DNA of 64,000 bases, taken from Paenibacillus sp. MAEPY2 (GTDB taxonomy: Bacteria > Bacillota > Bacilli > Paenibacillales > Paenibacillaceae). The stretch covers positions 1-64,000 of the forward strand of contig NZ_AWUK01000006.1 in the NCBI RefSeq assembly GCF_000499205.1. The letters are read 5' to 3'. Positions 18,042-27,381 of this stretch are shown here, in pieces. The position numbers and the translations under genes were made by a program. Position 1 is the first letter of the stretch, and each line of letters starts with the position of its first letter. Below the pieces are notes generated by a model. The model did no database searches. It saw only the letters and a list, made by a program, of their open reading frames with translations, and was not told where the DNA came from.

Positions 18042-19279
18042 TATTGTTCATCACCTCCCATCATCTCCTTCGCATCTTGTGGAATCGTGAGGGTTAGTCT
18101 CATTCCATGTGGGTCGACCGCATCAATGGACAAGGAGCCGCCTGCCCTTTCACACCTTGCTCTCATACTCGACAGTCCGAAACCGGGGGAGATTGGATTT
18201 TCTTTTTGATACATTCCGTTATCCTCCACAATCATATAAAGCTGATGCTCCTTCTCCAATATGTCCACCTTCACTTGGGAAGCCTGGGCATGACGAATGA
18301 TATTCGTTAACGCTTCCTGAAGTACACGGTACAAGAGCTCGGACGTTTCTGGCGTCCAATGACTCGTCTGCTCCTGGGGAGTGAGTTTGATCGTGAAGCC
18401 TGCCATCTCTCGTATCTCATTCACCAGACTTGTCAAGGCGACCAGCCCGAGGCCGGCTTCATTGCTGCCCATCTGATGAGCAACGGTCCGAACCTCCTGG
18501 AGACATTGTCTGACCACTTCAAGTACTGTTCCCATCGCATTGTCCGCTTCTGTTGTGTCCATCTTCATCATATAAGGTAATGCCTGAAGCTGAACAATAA
18601 TGGAGGTCAATCGGTTGCCAACACTGTCGTGCAAATCCATGGAGATCCGGCTTCGTTCTTCAAGCACGGCATACTGCATCAAACGCACGGTAGCCTGTTC
18701 CAGCTCCTGATGTGTATCCTGAAGCTCTTGATGGGCATGTGTCAGTTCAGCATGCACTTTCTGCAATTCCTCATAATGGCGTTTGCTGTCCTGTCTGCTT
18801 TCCCGTCTAATTCTTGCAGCCCAGCACAGAATATAGGTTACAGCGTGAGCCATCGAATACACCAGAATCTGATTGGGTTCGTATTCATCCATATAGAGCA
18901 GCGCCGCATTTCCGATGAGAATAATGATACCGAGCAACGAAGAACGATGAATGGGCAGCTTCAGCGCAGTATATCCAATGAGATAAAAGGTTAATTCAAA
19001 TATGCGATTCTCGGCTTGGAAGAACTGGGCATAGAGCAGCGTCACGATCCAAATCACCAATACCGCTAACGTCCGTATTCGCTCATTTCGAAGTGACTGT
19101 GGGACCCAAACCAACATCAGGTATGGCAGCCTAACGATCAGTCCTGCAGCCAAATCAATCCATGCCAATTCTTTGAAGGGCTCAATTAGACTGTAGAGCA
19201 GTAACAACGTTAAAATAATATCTGCTGTATGATCCAGTACAACCTTTCGAATCTGCATCCATATCGAATCGTTCTGCAT
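18041..19279 (-). CDS. NarL-type sensor histidine kinase (HisKA_3)
   Basis: 412 residues. The N-terminal half has five to six TM segments with almost no extracellular loops, so it may be an intramembrane-type sensor. A coiled coil (about 160-205, rich in Glu/Gln/His) leads to the HisKA_3 dimerisation box RSRISMDLHDSVGNRLTSI, with His near residue 217. The ATPase domain has LLYRVLQEALTNIIRHAQAS (N box), VEDNG and GFGLSSMRARCERAGG. It partners the regulator encoded next. The signal is unknown; cell-envelope stress is common for this architecture. Confidence 0.92.
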   Translation of the reverse strand: MQNDSIWMQIRKVVLDHTADIILTLLLLYSLIEPFKELAWIDLAAGLIVRLPYLMLVWVPQSLRNERIRTLAVLVIWIVTLLYAQFFQAENRIFELTFYLIGYTALKLPIHRSSLLGIIILIGNAALLYMDEYEPNQILVYSMAHAVTYILCWAARIRRESRQDSKRHYEELQKVHAELTHAHQELQDTHQELEQATVRLMQYAVLEERSRISMDLHDSVGNRLTSIIVQLQALPYMMKMDTTEADNAMGTVLEVVRQCLQEVRTVAHQMGSNEAGLGLVALTSLVNEIREMAGFTIKLTPQEQTSHWTPETSELLYRVLQEALTNIIRHAQASQVKVDILEKEHQLYMIVEDNGMYQKENPISPGFGLSSMRARCERAGGSLSIDAVDPHGMRLTLTIPQDAKEMMGGDEQ

Positions 19280-19312
19280 AGCTATCCTTTCCTATCCTAA
19301 AGTTTAAAACAA

Positions 19313-19759
19313 TTACACACCTCTGCCTTGAAAACGCCGGACTTTGGCATACAGAAAATAACGCCGGGCAGCAATGCTTCCCAAAGGCAGAAACAACAGA
19401 GCACTGCTCAGTGAGACCACAGCATGATGCACATCCCATTGGCTGGCGAGCTGTCTCAGCATCATAACTACGATCAAGAGCAAGCTGCTCGCCAGCGATC
19501 CCTTGGACATCATTTTGCCTGTGGTCGGATGGATTCGAAGCTGTTCCAGATGTACACGCCACGCGCCAAGCCCGCAACCTAAAATGAGAAAAACAATATA
19601 TAACAGGATGTTGCCCACCGTTAGTGGCGTCTGTGCTATGCTCGAAAGCACCCAAAACGCAAGAATCGCTGGTAACAACCATAAACGTGAGGTCTTCACT
19701 TCCTTCTCCCTTAAAGATAACAATAGAACAATGACGGCTACAATCACAATATTCATCAT
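19313..19759 (-). CDS. Small membrane protein, CcdC/DUF1453-like
   Basis: 148 residues with four predicted TM segments (about 3-14, 28-44, 50-64 and 90-130) and a basic cytoplasmic loop containing RIHPTTGKMMSKGS, which resembles the loop of CcdC/DUF1453 proteins. GTGAGGAAAAAAAC precedes ATGATG. It is the first gene of a three-gene unit with the kinase and regulator, so it may take part in signal perception. The family assignment is by pattern only. Confidence 0.7.
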   Translation of the reverse strand: MMNIVIVAVIVLLLSLREKEVKTSRLWLLPAILAFWVLSSIAQTPLTVGNILLYIVFLILGCGLGAWRVHLEQLRIHPTTGKMMSKGSLASSLLLIVVMMLRQLASQWDVHHAVVSLSSALLFLPLGSIAARRYFLYAKVRRFQGRGV

Positions 19760-20002
19760 GTTTTTTTCCTCACCTTCTCCACATGTTCTTCGATCTACAT
19801 TCAGTGTAGCCGAATTCCGCGGGAGTTAAGTCCACCTATAGATGGATTGGCTCTCTTCCGCTCTTCCATCCAGGGGCTTAGCGCGCAGATCCGAATTTCC
19901 ATGAAGTGTGATCAAGGATATATGGAGGCCAAAATAAAAAAGCCGGCTCCATAAGGAACCAGCGATAGCCTCGCATTTTTGCAAATGAATTCACGCACAA
20001 AC

Positions 20003-20647
20003 CTACTTGCTCTTTAGAAGCTCACGCAATGTCTGCGGATCATATGTAGAGACCAGTCGATCCAAATGTGTGTCCAACCACGCCTCATCCTGATCCCACC
20101 ATTTCAGCTCCATCAGTAAAGCAATGATTTCATCGTCGAAGCGCTTTTTAATTGGCTTGGAAGGATTTCCACCCACAATGGTGTAAGGCTCGATGTCTTT
20201 GGTGACCGTAGCATTGGAAGCGACGATGGCACCGTCTCCAATAGTGACACCCGGCATAATGGTTACATTTTGCCCAAGCCAGACGTCGTTTCCCAATACA
20301 GTGTCTCCCTTAAAAGGAAGCTGATCCAGCGTAGGGGTTACTCTCTCCCAACCACCACCAAAAATATTGAAGGGATAGGTCGTCATGCCCTCCATTCGAT
20401 GATTGGCACCATTCATAATGAATGTCACGCCTTCGGCAATTGCACAAAACTTGCCGATCACCAGACGATCACCCAGGAAATCATAATGATGCTGAATGCG
20501 GTCATAAAATTGCTCAGGTGGACGACTGTTGTCACTATAATACGTATAATCACCGATCAGCACATTGGAGCGCGGCGGCAAATTTTGAATGTAACAAACG
20601 GTACGAATGTTATCGTTAGGGAAAAGTTTTGTTTTATCGGGAGCCAT
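20003..20647 (-). CDS. Vat-family xenobiotic (streptogramin A-type) O-acetyltransferase
   Basis: 214 residues from the ATG preceded by AAGGAGGGAACACAT. It is a left-handed beta-helix acetyltransferase: hexapeptide repeats occur around VIGKFCAIAEGVTFIMNG and DVWLGQNVTIMPGVTIGDGAIVASNATV. The catalytic His in NGANHRMEG (residue 83) corresponds to the active-site His of Vat enzymes. IGDYTYYSD near the start, FNIFGGGWERVTPT and IVGGNPSKPIKKRF are also family hallmarks. Vat enzymes acetylate group A streptogramins with acetyl-CoA; whether this protein gives resistance is unknown. It is flanked by intergenic DNA and transcribed alone. Confidence 0.88.
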   Translation of the reverse strand: MAPDKTKLFPNDNIRTVCYIQNLPPRSNVLIGDYTYYSDNSRPPEQFYDRIQHHYDFLGDRLVIGKFCAIAEGVTFIMNGANHRMEGMTTYPFNIFGGGWERVTPTLDQLPFKGDTVLGNDVWLGQNVTIMPGVTIGDGAIVASNATVTKDIEPYTIVGGNPSKPIKKRFDDEIIALLMELKWWDQDEAWLDTHLDRLVSTYDPQTLRELLKSK

Positions 20648-20678
20648 ATGTGTTCCCTCCTTTTCCCTCATTGTACCA

Positions 20679-20712
20679 AAAAGGGATTCGATCTGACCAT
20701 CGAATCCCTTTT
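20679..20712. terminator. Bidirectional terminator between the CotH-type gene and the acetyltransferase
   Basis: AAAAGGGATTCGAT and its perfect complement enclose a 6-base loop, with A/T-rich flanks on both sides. On the minus strand it follows the CotH-type gene by about 43 bp and sits just before the acetyltransferase ribosome site. Confidence 0.8.
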
Positions 20713-20754
20713 CTCGTTCTCCATAGAACAACGTTACTCTACCGGAGATATTTC

Positions 20755-22746
20755 TTATTTGGATGTAAGTGTTACTTGTGCAGCTGTTTGATCCCAATCC
20801 ACAGTCAGTCCCAGTCCTTCAGAGATGAAGCGTACCGGCACAAGCGTGCGACTGTTTTTGATTATGGCTGGTGCATCAATTTCGAGCGTTTCACCATTCA
20901 CTGTAGCTGTGCTGCTTCCGATCTGGAGCACAAGCGTCTGGTCATTTAGAACGGCGGTTACGGTTTTCGCTGTTTTGTCCCACGTTACTTCTGCACCCAA
21001 AGCTTCAAGGATAGCGTTCACAGGAACCATCACTCGTCCGCTTTGTTGCAATGGGTCTTGATCCGGGAACGTAACTGATTTGCCATCCAGGGTTACAGTG
21101 ATCGCTTTGTCTGTTGTTCCTGTTCCGTTATCCGTACCTGTATCTTCCGAAGTCTCAGGCAAAGGCGTTACTTCACGTCCAAGCTGCTCTTGCAGGTTGG
21201 CAAGTCGGTTCAGGGCAAACGTGGTCAGCGATCCTGCTGCCATGGAACCCATACCCCCACCTCCGCCAAAGTTGACGCCAGGACGTGTCTGGGTATTGCC
21301 TGCGCTGTCTGTTGTCCCTGTTCCCGCTGTACCATCTGGCTGTGTTGGTGGTGTTGTTCCATCCGGTGGTGTCATACCTTCAAACCCTTCCGGAGGCGTC
21401 ATGCCTTCCATGCCCTCTGGCGGTGTCATACCTTCGAATCCTTCTGGTGGTGTACCACCCATGCCGCCCATACCGCCCGTTGCATCAGCGTTGGCAGAGT
21501 ATGCAATGTTCGATTCAAACTGTTCTGTTGTGTAGAACTTCGTTGGATCTGCTTCTACATAAGGACGAATGATGTCAGCCAGACCTGTGATGCGGTCCTG
21601 GATGCCTTCCAAATAATCCGTCAATTCGTTGACGTAGCTCAAGTATTTTCCCTTATACTCAGGCACTTCAAGCAAGTTGTTGATCATCGGTACATTTTCC
21701 ATGCTAATGCCCAGTACTGGCTCGTCCACAGATACGTTCGTTGCATTGGTGTTAGTCGTGGTCGATCCAGTTGTTCCACGTCCGCCTCCACCCGAGTATC
21801 CATTGAAGGACATGTTAAAGTCCCAAGGTACAACGGTGAACTTGCCATCCGCATCGCCATAAAGCATGTAGTTATGCCCTTTGTCGCCGCTATAGCTGTC
21901 ATAGTTGCCAAAAACCATGTTGCCCGCGATATATTTCAGCGCCGAATCGACATCCAGTACGCTCTCAATATTGCCTTTTTCACCTTCAGGCATGTCATTC
22001 AGCGTTTTAATAAAGTTTTTGAGCTTGGTTTTGTTCTCGTCCGTACCCAAATCTTCCGTGATTGTGCTGTAGTCACTGCCTTCTGAATATTGCAGGTAAC
22101 TCTTCTCATCCGTATCGTAGAGGACGCCGTCCTCGTAATCTTCTCCGTAGTTGCGTTCCAGATAGCTGTCATCTACCGCTTCAACCCCGGTATAGAAACC
22201 AACCAGTTCGCCGTTTACATACAAGTTAACGTAGTTCGTCATCGGTACATCCATACCAATGCTGCGCAGCGCTTCATAATGAAGAACTTCACGCATGTAT
22301 GATGGATCGGCGTAGTTGTTGTTCAGGACCATTTTGTCCAGACCGAGCAGGGTTTGTGTTTTGTCGTATTTATCGAATTTCAGTCTGAAACTGTAACGGT
22401 CCGAATCTTCCATCGAAGCTACGGATTTCAAAGTCAGATTGCCCTTGGTGGAGAAACCAACGTTATCCAGCTTGTTGCCGTCCACTTCCACACTGACCTT
22501 CTTATAATCCTTATCCAGCGGACTTTCGAGCATGCTCTTCCAGTCTGCATCATCAATCGTAACATTCACATCAATCACGTTGTCCGTCTGGAACAACGAT
22601 TCATAGGCTTGCGTGACACCTGTGCTGGTGCTCGTATCTTCTGCGGCAAATGCAGCGTTCGGGCTTCCTACCAAGGCAAAAGATGATGATGTTACCATCG
22701 TCACGGACAAGGCCGTTACTGCAACTTTACGTAGTAAACTATTCAA
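20755..22746 (-). CDS. CotH-kinase family surface protein with copper amine oxidase N-terminal-like (stalk) domain
   Basis: 663 residues. TTG start with GGAGG nine bases upstream. A Sec signal peptide (1-34) precedes a CotH kinase domain (about 60-385: NNNYADPSYMREVLHYEALRS, GEVGFYTGVE-like strand, and VVPWDFNMSF, where the Asp is metal-binding). Residues about 428-472 are a Pro/Glu/Gly/Met repeat (TPPEGFEGM and variants). The C-terminal about 110 residues are a Cu_amine_oxidN1 stalk (VTLDGKSVTFPDQDP; SRTLVPVRFISEGLG), common on Paenibacillus surface proteins. CotH of Bacillus phosphorylates spore-coat proteins; an exported kinase on the cell surface is inferred here. Confidence 0.88.
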   Translation of the reverse strand: MNSLLRKVAVTALSVTMVTSSSFALVGSPNAAFAAEDTSTSTGVTQAYESLFQTDNVIDVNVTIDDADWKSMLESPLDKDYKKVSVEVDGNKLDNVGFSTKGNLTLKSVASMEDSDRYSFRLKFDKYDKTQTLLGLDKMVLNNNYADPSYMREVLHYEALRSIGMDVPMTNYVNLYVNGELVGFYTGVEAVDDSYLERNYGEDYEDGVLYDTDEKSYLQYSEGSDYSTITEDLGTDENKTKLKNFIKTLNDMPEGEKGNIESVLDVDSALKYIAGNMVFGNYDSYSGDKGHNYMLYGDADGKFTVVPWDFNMSFNGYSGGGGRGTTGSTTTNTNATNVSVDEPVLGISMENVPMINNLLEVPEYKGKYLSYVNELTDYLEGIQDRITGLADIIRPYVEADPTKFYTTEQFESNIAYSANADATGGMGGMGGTPPEGFEGMTPPEGMEGMTPPEGFEGMTPPDGTTPPTQPDGTAGTGTTDSAGNTQTRPGVNFGGGGGMGSMAAGSLTTFALNRLANLQEQLGREVTPLPETSEDTGTDNGTGTTDKAITVTLDGKSVTFPDQDPLQQSGRVMVPVNAILEALGAEVTWDKTAKTVTAVLNDQTLVLQIGSSTATVNGETLEIDAPAIIKNSRTLVPVRFISEGLGLTVDWDQTAAQVTLTSK

Positions 22747-22849
22747 TGATTGAATCCTCCTTCTTGGTCTCTGTTAAGCAACTCAGGCTTATGAAATCAT
22801 GGTAGAGGACAAACCTTTAATGAATCTTAAATCAATGATTCACAACAAA

Positions 22850-22889
22850 AAGTAGCCCATCAGGCCTGACGCCGCCTGCTGGGCTACTT
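22850..22889 (-). terminator. Terminator after the esterase/beta-helix gene
   Basis: A 16-bp arm starting AAGTAGCCCA pairs with its complement ending TGGGCTACTT around an 8-base loop (one mismatch). It is followed on the minus strand by TTTTTGTTG. It ends the large 22.9-37.3 kb unit before the CotH-type gene. Confidence 0.85.
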
Positions 22890-22900
22890 GTTCTGATCCT

Positions 22901-25900
22901 TTATAACTCGGTAACTGTCACACCTGCTGCTTTGTAGTAGTTCTCATTTACGTTGTTTAGAATGTTGGCCTTCAGCAGAATGCCGACTCCGGCAAAGAGT
23001 CCGATTCCGTTTGTGTTACCTTCAATTCGGTTATTTTCAATCAACACATTCTCGGGGTTCCCTTCGCCGATGTTGCCTGCTCCGGCATCTCCTTTGTCAC
23101 GCTCAAGCCGCACACCCCAGTATCCATTGGCGGTATTGTTACGGATTACATTGCCTCGAATCACCGTACCCGGTCCGTTCAACACTTTAATTCCTGCGGC
23201 ATCTGCAATCGTGGTTGTATTCTCGATAAGATTATCCTCGATTAACGTATCTGGTGTGCCCATGGTTACCGAGATGCCGATTTGGCTATTCGTGATCGTG
23301 TTGTCATGAATGTAGTTTCCTTTGCCTGATTTGCTGTGGTTGCTGGGTGCTGAACCCCCTGTATTGCCAAGTCCAACCCCTGCACCTGTCAGCACATCGG
23401 TAATCACATTGCCGGAGATTTCATTGAAATACTCCAATTCGCCATGAAGATCGATGGCATCCAGTTTCGTTCCGTTAAACGTATTGCCACGCAGCACGTT
23501 GTTGTGAGCCACAAACTGGATCAGTGCTCCATGTCTGAGATAGGGACCCTCAAACGTGCTGTCCTCCACCACATTCCATATCGTATCATTGGCAAAGCCG
23601 AGCCGATCGGTCTTGGCCGTCCCCTGAATGGAAATTCCATAGCCTGAACCTCCTGGGCCCAAATCTGTTGCATTGCGGAATATTGCATGCTTCACAACAA
23701 CATCGCGGCTGTGCTCGATGCGGATAGCCATTCGTTTGAATTTCTCCACAATCACGCCATCGATCGTAATGTTATACGACGGAGCCTCGCCATAGTTGGC
23801 GATGTGAATCATGCTATCTGGCCCCCCTGCGGAGGGATTATTGGATTTGTGGTCGGTCGTGTAGCTACCGGACCAGGAAGAAGTTATGGTCATATTGGAT
23901 ATGAGAATGCTATGCTGAGCCGATGCTTTCAGGACGGCGCTGCCCGTCACCTGATCCAGCGATGTCTTGAGCACGGTTCCTTCACTGCTCTCTCCTCTCA
24001 GGTTCACCCCGGATTTGAGCATCAGATTAGTGGTCCCATCTGGTCCGGATAACAAATTGTACACTCCATTAGGTAAAAACACTTCATCGCCAACGTTCGC
24101 CTCATCAATCGCAGCCTGTATAGCAAGTCGGTCATCGCTTGTATTGTCAGCCAAATCTGCTCCATAATCTCGTACATCAATCGTACGTCCGGTTACGGCA
24201 TGTGGAGAATGGACAGCATGTGGTGTACCATCTGTCTCCGTCAGACCTGGAGCGATAAAGGGCACCGTTCCCTCCGGTGGTTGGGGCTCAAGGTATGGAA
24301 TCAGTGCAACAGGCGTCCCTCCACCAGCAAAAGGGGCATACAGATGTACATCGGTCAGGCTCGTATAAATACTTGAATCTGAATTCCCATGCCCGGTGAT
24401 CCGTACATAACGCGCAGAAGTGTCCGGGATATCAAATGCTTGCATCTCTGTCGTATCCCCGCTGCTTTCTCCGTCGAACACCTGCGTCCACAGTTCACCG
24501 TCAACAGATGTTTCGATTTCAAAGAAGGTCTTCCTTACATCCCCTTTGTAAAAGCCAATACCAACATAGCCAACTTGCTGGGTCTGCCCCAGATCATATG
24601 TGATCCACTGCCCCACTCCGGCAACAGACCAGCGTGTATAACTGTTATTGTCGATGGTATTGGTCGCCAGGTTGCCATCGCTGCCGCTTGCCAAGACGGA
24701 AGCAACGGGCAGGGAAGATACGGGAACGACAAGGGTGGTCAGGTCGGTTGATAAAGCACTGCTGACGTTGCCCGCCTCGTCAATGGCTCTCACTTGAAAC
24801 GTGTACGATGTTCCGGCTGCAAGTCCGCTGTCACGAAATGACTTCTTATCTTGTTCAGCCAGCAAAACTCCATCCCGATAAATCCGGTAGGCAGATACAG
24901 CTATATCATCGCTTGCAGCGGGCCATCTCAGTTCGGCAAACTCCGTTCCCCAGTTGCGAACTGCCAGTGCGGCGTTCGGCTCCCATTCCGGGGGTTGTGT
25001 GTCAGTTCCATCTTCGATTAAAGCGATGACGGATAACTGCGGACGCGGATTGCTCGTTCCGTTGGCTTCCTTGGTATACACGTTCACGGAAACGCCTGTT
25101 GACCCGGCGTCCCCGAGCAGAAATGCCACCTGTCCCGCCGCTGAACGGCTCTTCACATAATCGGTCACATCGACTTCGTAGACTGCCGGGCTTCCATTAC
25201 GATCTGCCGTGACCTGGAATGAACCAAGTAACGAACTTTCACTGAGACTTTTGACTGGCGCATTCGACCAAGTTAACGATGATTCGCTCCAGTCTGTTGC
25301 ATCCAAACCGTACACAGACAATTCCGTATCCGTATTCGACGTGCCTTTCTTTGCGGCAATCCGCAATCGATACCGATCTCCCTCGGGCTCATTTCCGGTC
25401 AAATTAAACTTGAAATACACATATTTCTTGGTGGACGAAGTCGAGGAAATGCTGAGCAATCCGGTGCTGGAACCCGTAGCCTGATTAAAATTAACGTCAG
25501 GCTTGCCGCTATCAATCGCCGCATCGTCGCTTGGCAGCTTGCTGGCGATGACCTTCTCTATCAACGGTTTGTCTTCTTCCTCTTCTTCATTTCCAGGCGA
25601 AGTTTCTTCGGGATTGCTTTTGAATATGATTGGTTCCGTAACGACCCGGTTCTTCACATGTTCATCCAGGAAGGCCCACGCCTCTGCATTAGCAGTCTCG
25701 GATGCCGTTCCCGTAAACCCATGGCCCTGACCGGGTACGACCTTCAGATCCACAATTGGGACACCCGCGGATTGAAGCTGTCCGGCAAAAGTAACGCTGT
25801 CGGTATAGGGAATGGTGGCGTCAGCATCGCCGTGCCGAATCCAGAACGGTGGGTCATCCGATGAAGCATATGTGCCCGGCATGGCAAGTCTGGCCTGTTC

Positions 25901-27226
25901 CGGTACATCGAATGCACGATGCCCGCCAAGCAGAGCCGTGACCGAGCTATAGTTATTGGCAAATGTCGTCGTAAAATCAGCGGGTCCATACCAGTCGGCG
26001 ACCGCCTGCACTTTGTCGGAATACTCAGGCCATCCGCCTGAACCTTCCAGATCAGGGACATCTACCGTCACTCCTGTATCGAGCACTACAGTGTCACCAG
26101 CGACCATGTCCCCTGTTGTGCCGAGTAATGCAGCCAGATGGCCGCCAGCAGACGAACCCCAGACACCGATGCGACTCGGGTCCAAATTGTACTGGGCTGC
26201 ATGGGCCCGCAAGTATCGGATAGCGAGCTTCACATCCTGAATCTGGGCAGGGAAAGGCGCCTCAGGCGTCAGCCGGTAGTCCAGAGAAACACCGATATAA
26301 CCGCGTTTGAGTACATAATTGCATATGGAGTTCAATGCCTGCTTCCGGTCCCCGTGGTTCCATCCACCTCCATGGATATAGACCATGACCGGCATCGGTT
26401 CAGCTGTCGCTGTCTCGGGAACAGCAATGGATGAATAGATTGCTCGCCCGCCAGCTGTGCCTATCTCCACATCCTCGTATAAAGTCACTCCTTGTGGTGG
26501 TGTGAATTCAGTCTCCTCTTCTCCAGGCGGCACTGGGGAAGGGGCAGGCGTTATACCGGGAATCGCCTGACCGTAAATGGCAACATTGTCAATATACATG
26601 TTGGCCTGCATGGCATCTCCTGTCCGAAAACGAATTTTCACCGCGCTGTTATTGTTCGCCTCTGAACCCAGCGTCCAGCTTTTTAGCGTATTGCCTTCCT
26701 TGTTCTTCACGTCAGAAGTGCCTAGAGGAAGTTCAAATGTCTCCAGCGTTATCCAGGAAATGCCCCCGTCCTTCGACCATTCGATAATAATGCTTCCGCT
26801 GATATAGGAAGAAGCACGCGTGTAGTAGCTCAACCGGATGTTTCCGTATCCGGTCAAGTTTAGCGGCAGCGCAAGCGCATCATTTCCGTCAATCTTGATC
26901 ATGTTGGGCAGCGACGGTGAGGTTGTGGAAGATGACGTTTTGGCCTTGCTTCCGCCTGCACCTTCCTGCAACCAGGGAGCTCTCAGTGCAATTCCACCCG
27001 TAGAGCCAAAATTGTCCGGGTCATCAAAATTTTCCGCGTAAATTTCCAGCTCCGGGCCCTCCGGATCTGGGATATTCTCCTCCTGCGTCGCATTTAAAAT
27101 AGAATGAGGAGCAGCGTCATCCATTGCCCGGACTTCGTGTACTGGAACGATGGTGCCGCTAATGAGAATCACAGACATGGCAACAAGTACAACGCACTTT
27201 TTCCACGTTTTGAACAAGTCATTCAC
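22901..27226 (-). CDS. Giant secreted multidomain protein: acetylesterase-like domain, CBMs and right-handed beta-helix (pectate-lyase-like)
   Basis: About 1441 residues from the GTG at 27226, which follows CGGAGGGGATACAA; upstream in-frame codons lack a ribosome site. A signal peptide is followed by a beta-sandwich region (about 50-220). An alpha/beta-hydrolase of the carbohydrate-esterase type spans about 255-560, with oxyanion motif HGGGW near 284, nucleophile GSSAGG near 357, HGDAD near 465 and a catalytic His in GQGHGF near 500. A DNRLRE/CBM96-like module (560-730), FN3 (745-830), F5/8-type CBM32-like module (842-965) and a beta-helix (1012 to the end) follow. The beta-helix starts TIDVRDYGA, with repeated NNTI/GNVI coils. 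It probably deacetylates and cleaves a wall polysaccharide such as pectin. Confidence 0.87.
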   Translation of the reverse strand: MNDLFKTWKKCVVLVAMSVILISGTIVPVHEVRAMDDAAPHSILNATQEENIPDPEGPELEIYAENFDDPDNFGSTGGIALRAPWLQEGAGGSKAKTSSSTTSPSLPNMIKIDGNDALALPLNLTGYGNIRLSYYTRASSYISGSIIIEWSKDGGISWITLETFELPLGTSDVKNKEGNTLKSWTLGSEANNNSAVKIRFRTGDAMQANMYIDNVAIYGQAIPGITPAPSPVPPGEEETEFTPPQGVTLYEDVEIGTAGGRAIYSSIAVPETATAEPMPVMVYIHGGGWNHGDRKQALNSICNYVLKRGYIGVSLDYRLTPEAPFPAQIQDVKLAIRYLRAHAAQYNLDPSRIGVWGSSAGGHLAALLGTTGDMVAGDTVVLDTGVTVDVPDLEGSGGWPEYSDKVQAVADWYGPADFTTTFANNYSSVTALLGGHRAFDVPEQARLAMPGTYASSDDPPFWIRHGDADATIPYTDSVTFAGQLQSAGVPIVDLKVVPGQGHGFTGTASETANAEAWAFLDEHVKNRVVTEPIIFKSNPEETSPGNEEEEEDKPLIEKVIASKLPSDDAAIDSGKPDVNFNQATGSSTGLLSISSTSSTKKYVYFKFNLTGNEPEGDRYRLRIAAKKGTSNTDTELSVYGLDATDWSESSLTWSNAPVKSLSESSLLGSFQVTADRNGSPAVYEVDVTDYVKSRSAAGQVAFLLGDAGSTGVSVNVYTKEANGTSNPRPQLSVIALIEDGTDTQPPEWEPNAALAVRNWGTEFAELRWPAASDDIAVSAYRIYRDGVLLAEQDKKSFRDSGLAAGTSYTFQVRAIDEAGNVSSALSTDLTTLVVPVSSLPVASVLASGSDGNLATNTIDNNSYTRWSVAGVGQWITYDLGQTQQVGYVGIGFYKGDVRKTFFEIETSVDGELWTQVFDGESSGDTTEMQAFDIPDTSARYVRITGHGNSDSSIYTSLTDVHLYAPFAGGGTPVALIPYLEPQPPEGTVPFIAPGLTETDGTPHAVHSPHAVTGRTIDVRDYGADLADNTSDDRLAIQAAIDEANVGDEVFLPNGVYNLLSGPDGTTNLMLKSGVNLRGESSEGTVLKTSLDQVTGSAVLKASAQHSILISNMTITSSWSGSYTTDHKSNNPSAGGPDSMIHIANYGEAPSYNITIDGVIVEKFKRMAIRIEHSRDVVVKHAIFRNATDLGPGGSGYGISIQGTAKTDRLGFANDTIWNVVEDSTFEGPYLRHGALIQFVAHNNVLRGNTFNGTKLDAIDLHGELEYFNEISGNVITDVLTGAGVGLGNTGGSAPSNHSKSGKGNYIHDNTITNSQIGISVTMGTPDTLIEDNLIENTTTIADAAGIKVLNGPGTVIRGNVIRNNTANGYWGVRLERDKGDAGAGNIGEGNPENVLIENNRIEGNTNGIGLFAGVGILLKANILNNVNENYYKAAGVTVTEL

Positions 27227-27381
27227 TTGTATCCCCTCCGCACGGTAGTCAAATCTCCTGACATTATGCCCTTGCGATCTGCCCGTTCTCCGGAGCTGCT
27301 GCTTCTCGTTGACGTGTTTCATCTGCACGGTGAGCAGGACATCCTATTGCTAATTGAAGTCGTTGCTTATCCCGCACAATT

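Noticed and set aside
21190..22086. 298-aa plus-strand ORF
   Set aside because: Antisense to the CotH-type gene; contains low-complexity translation of the repeat region and no recognisable domain.
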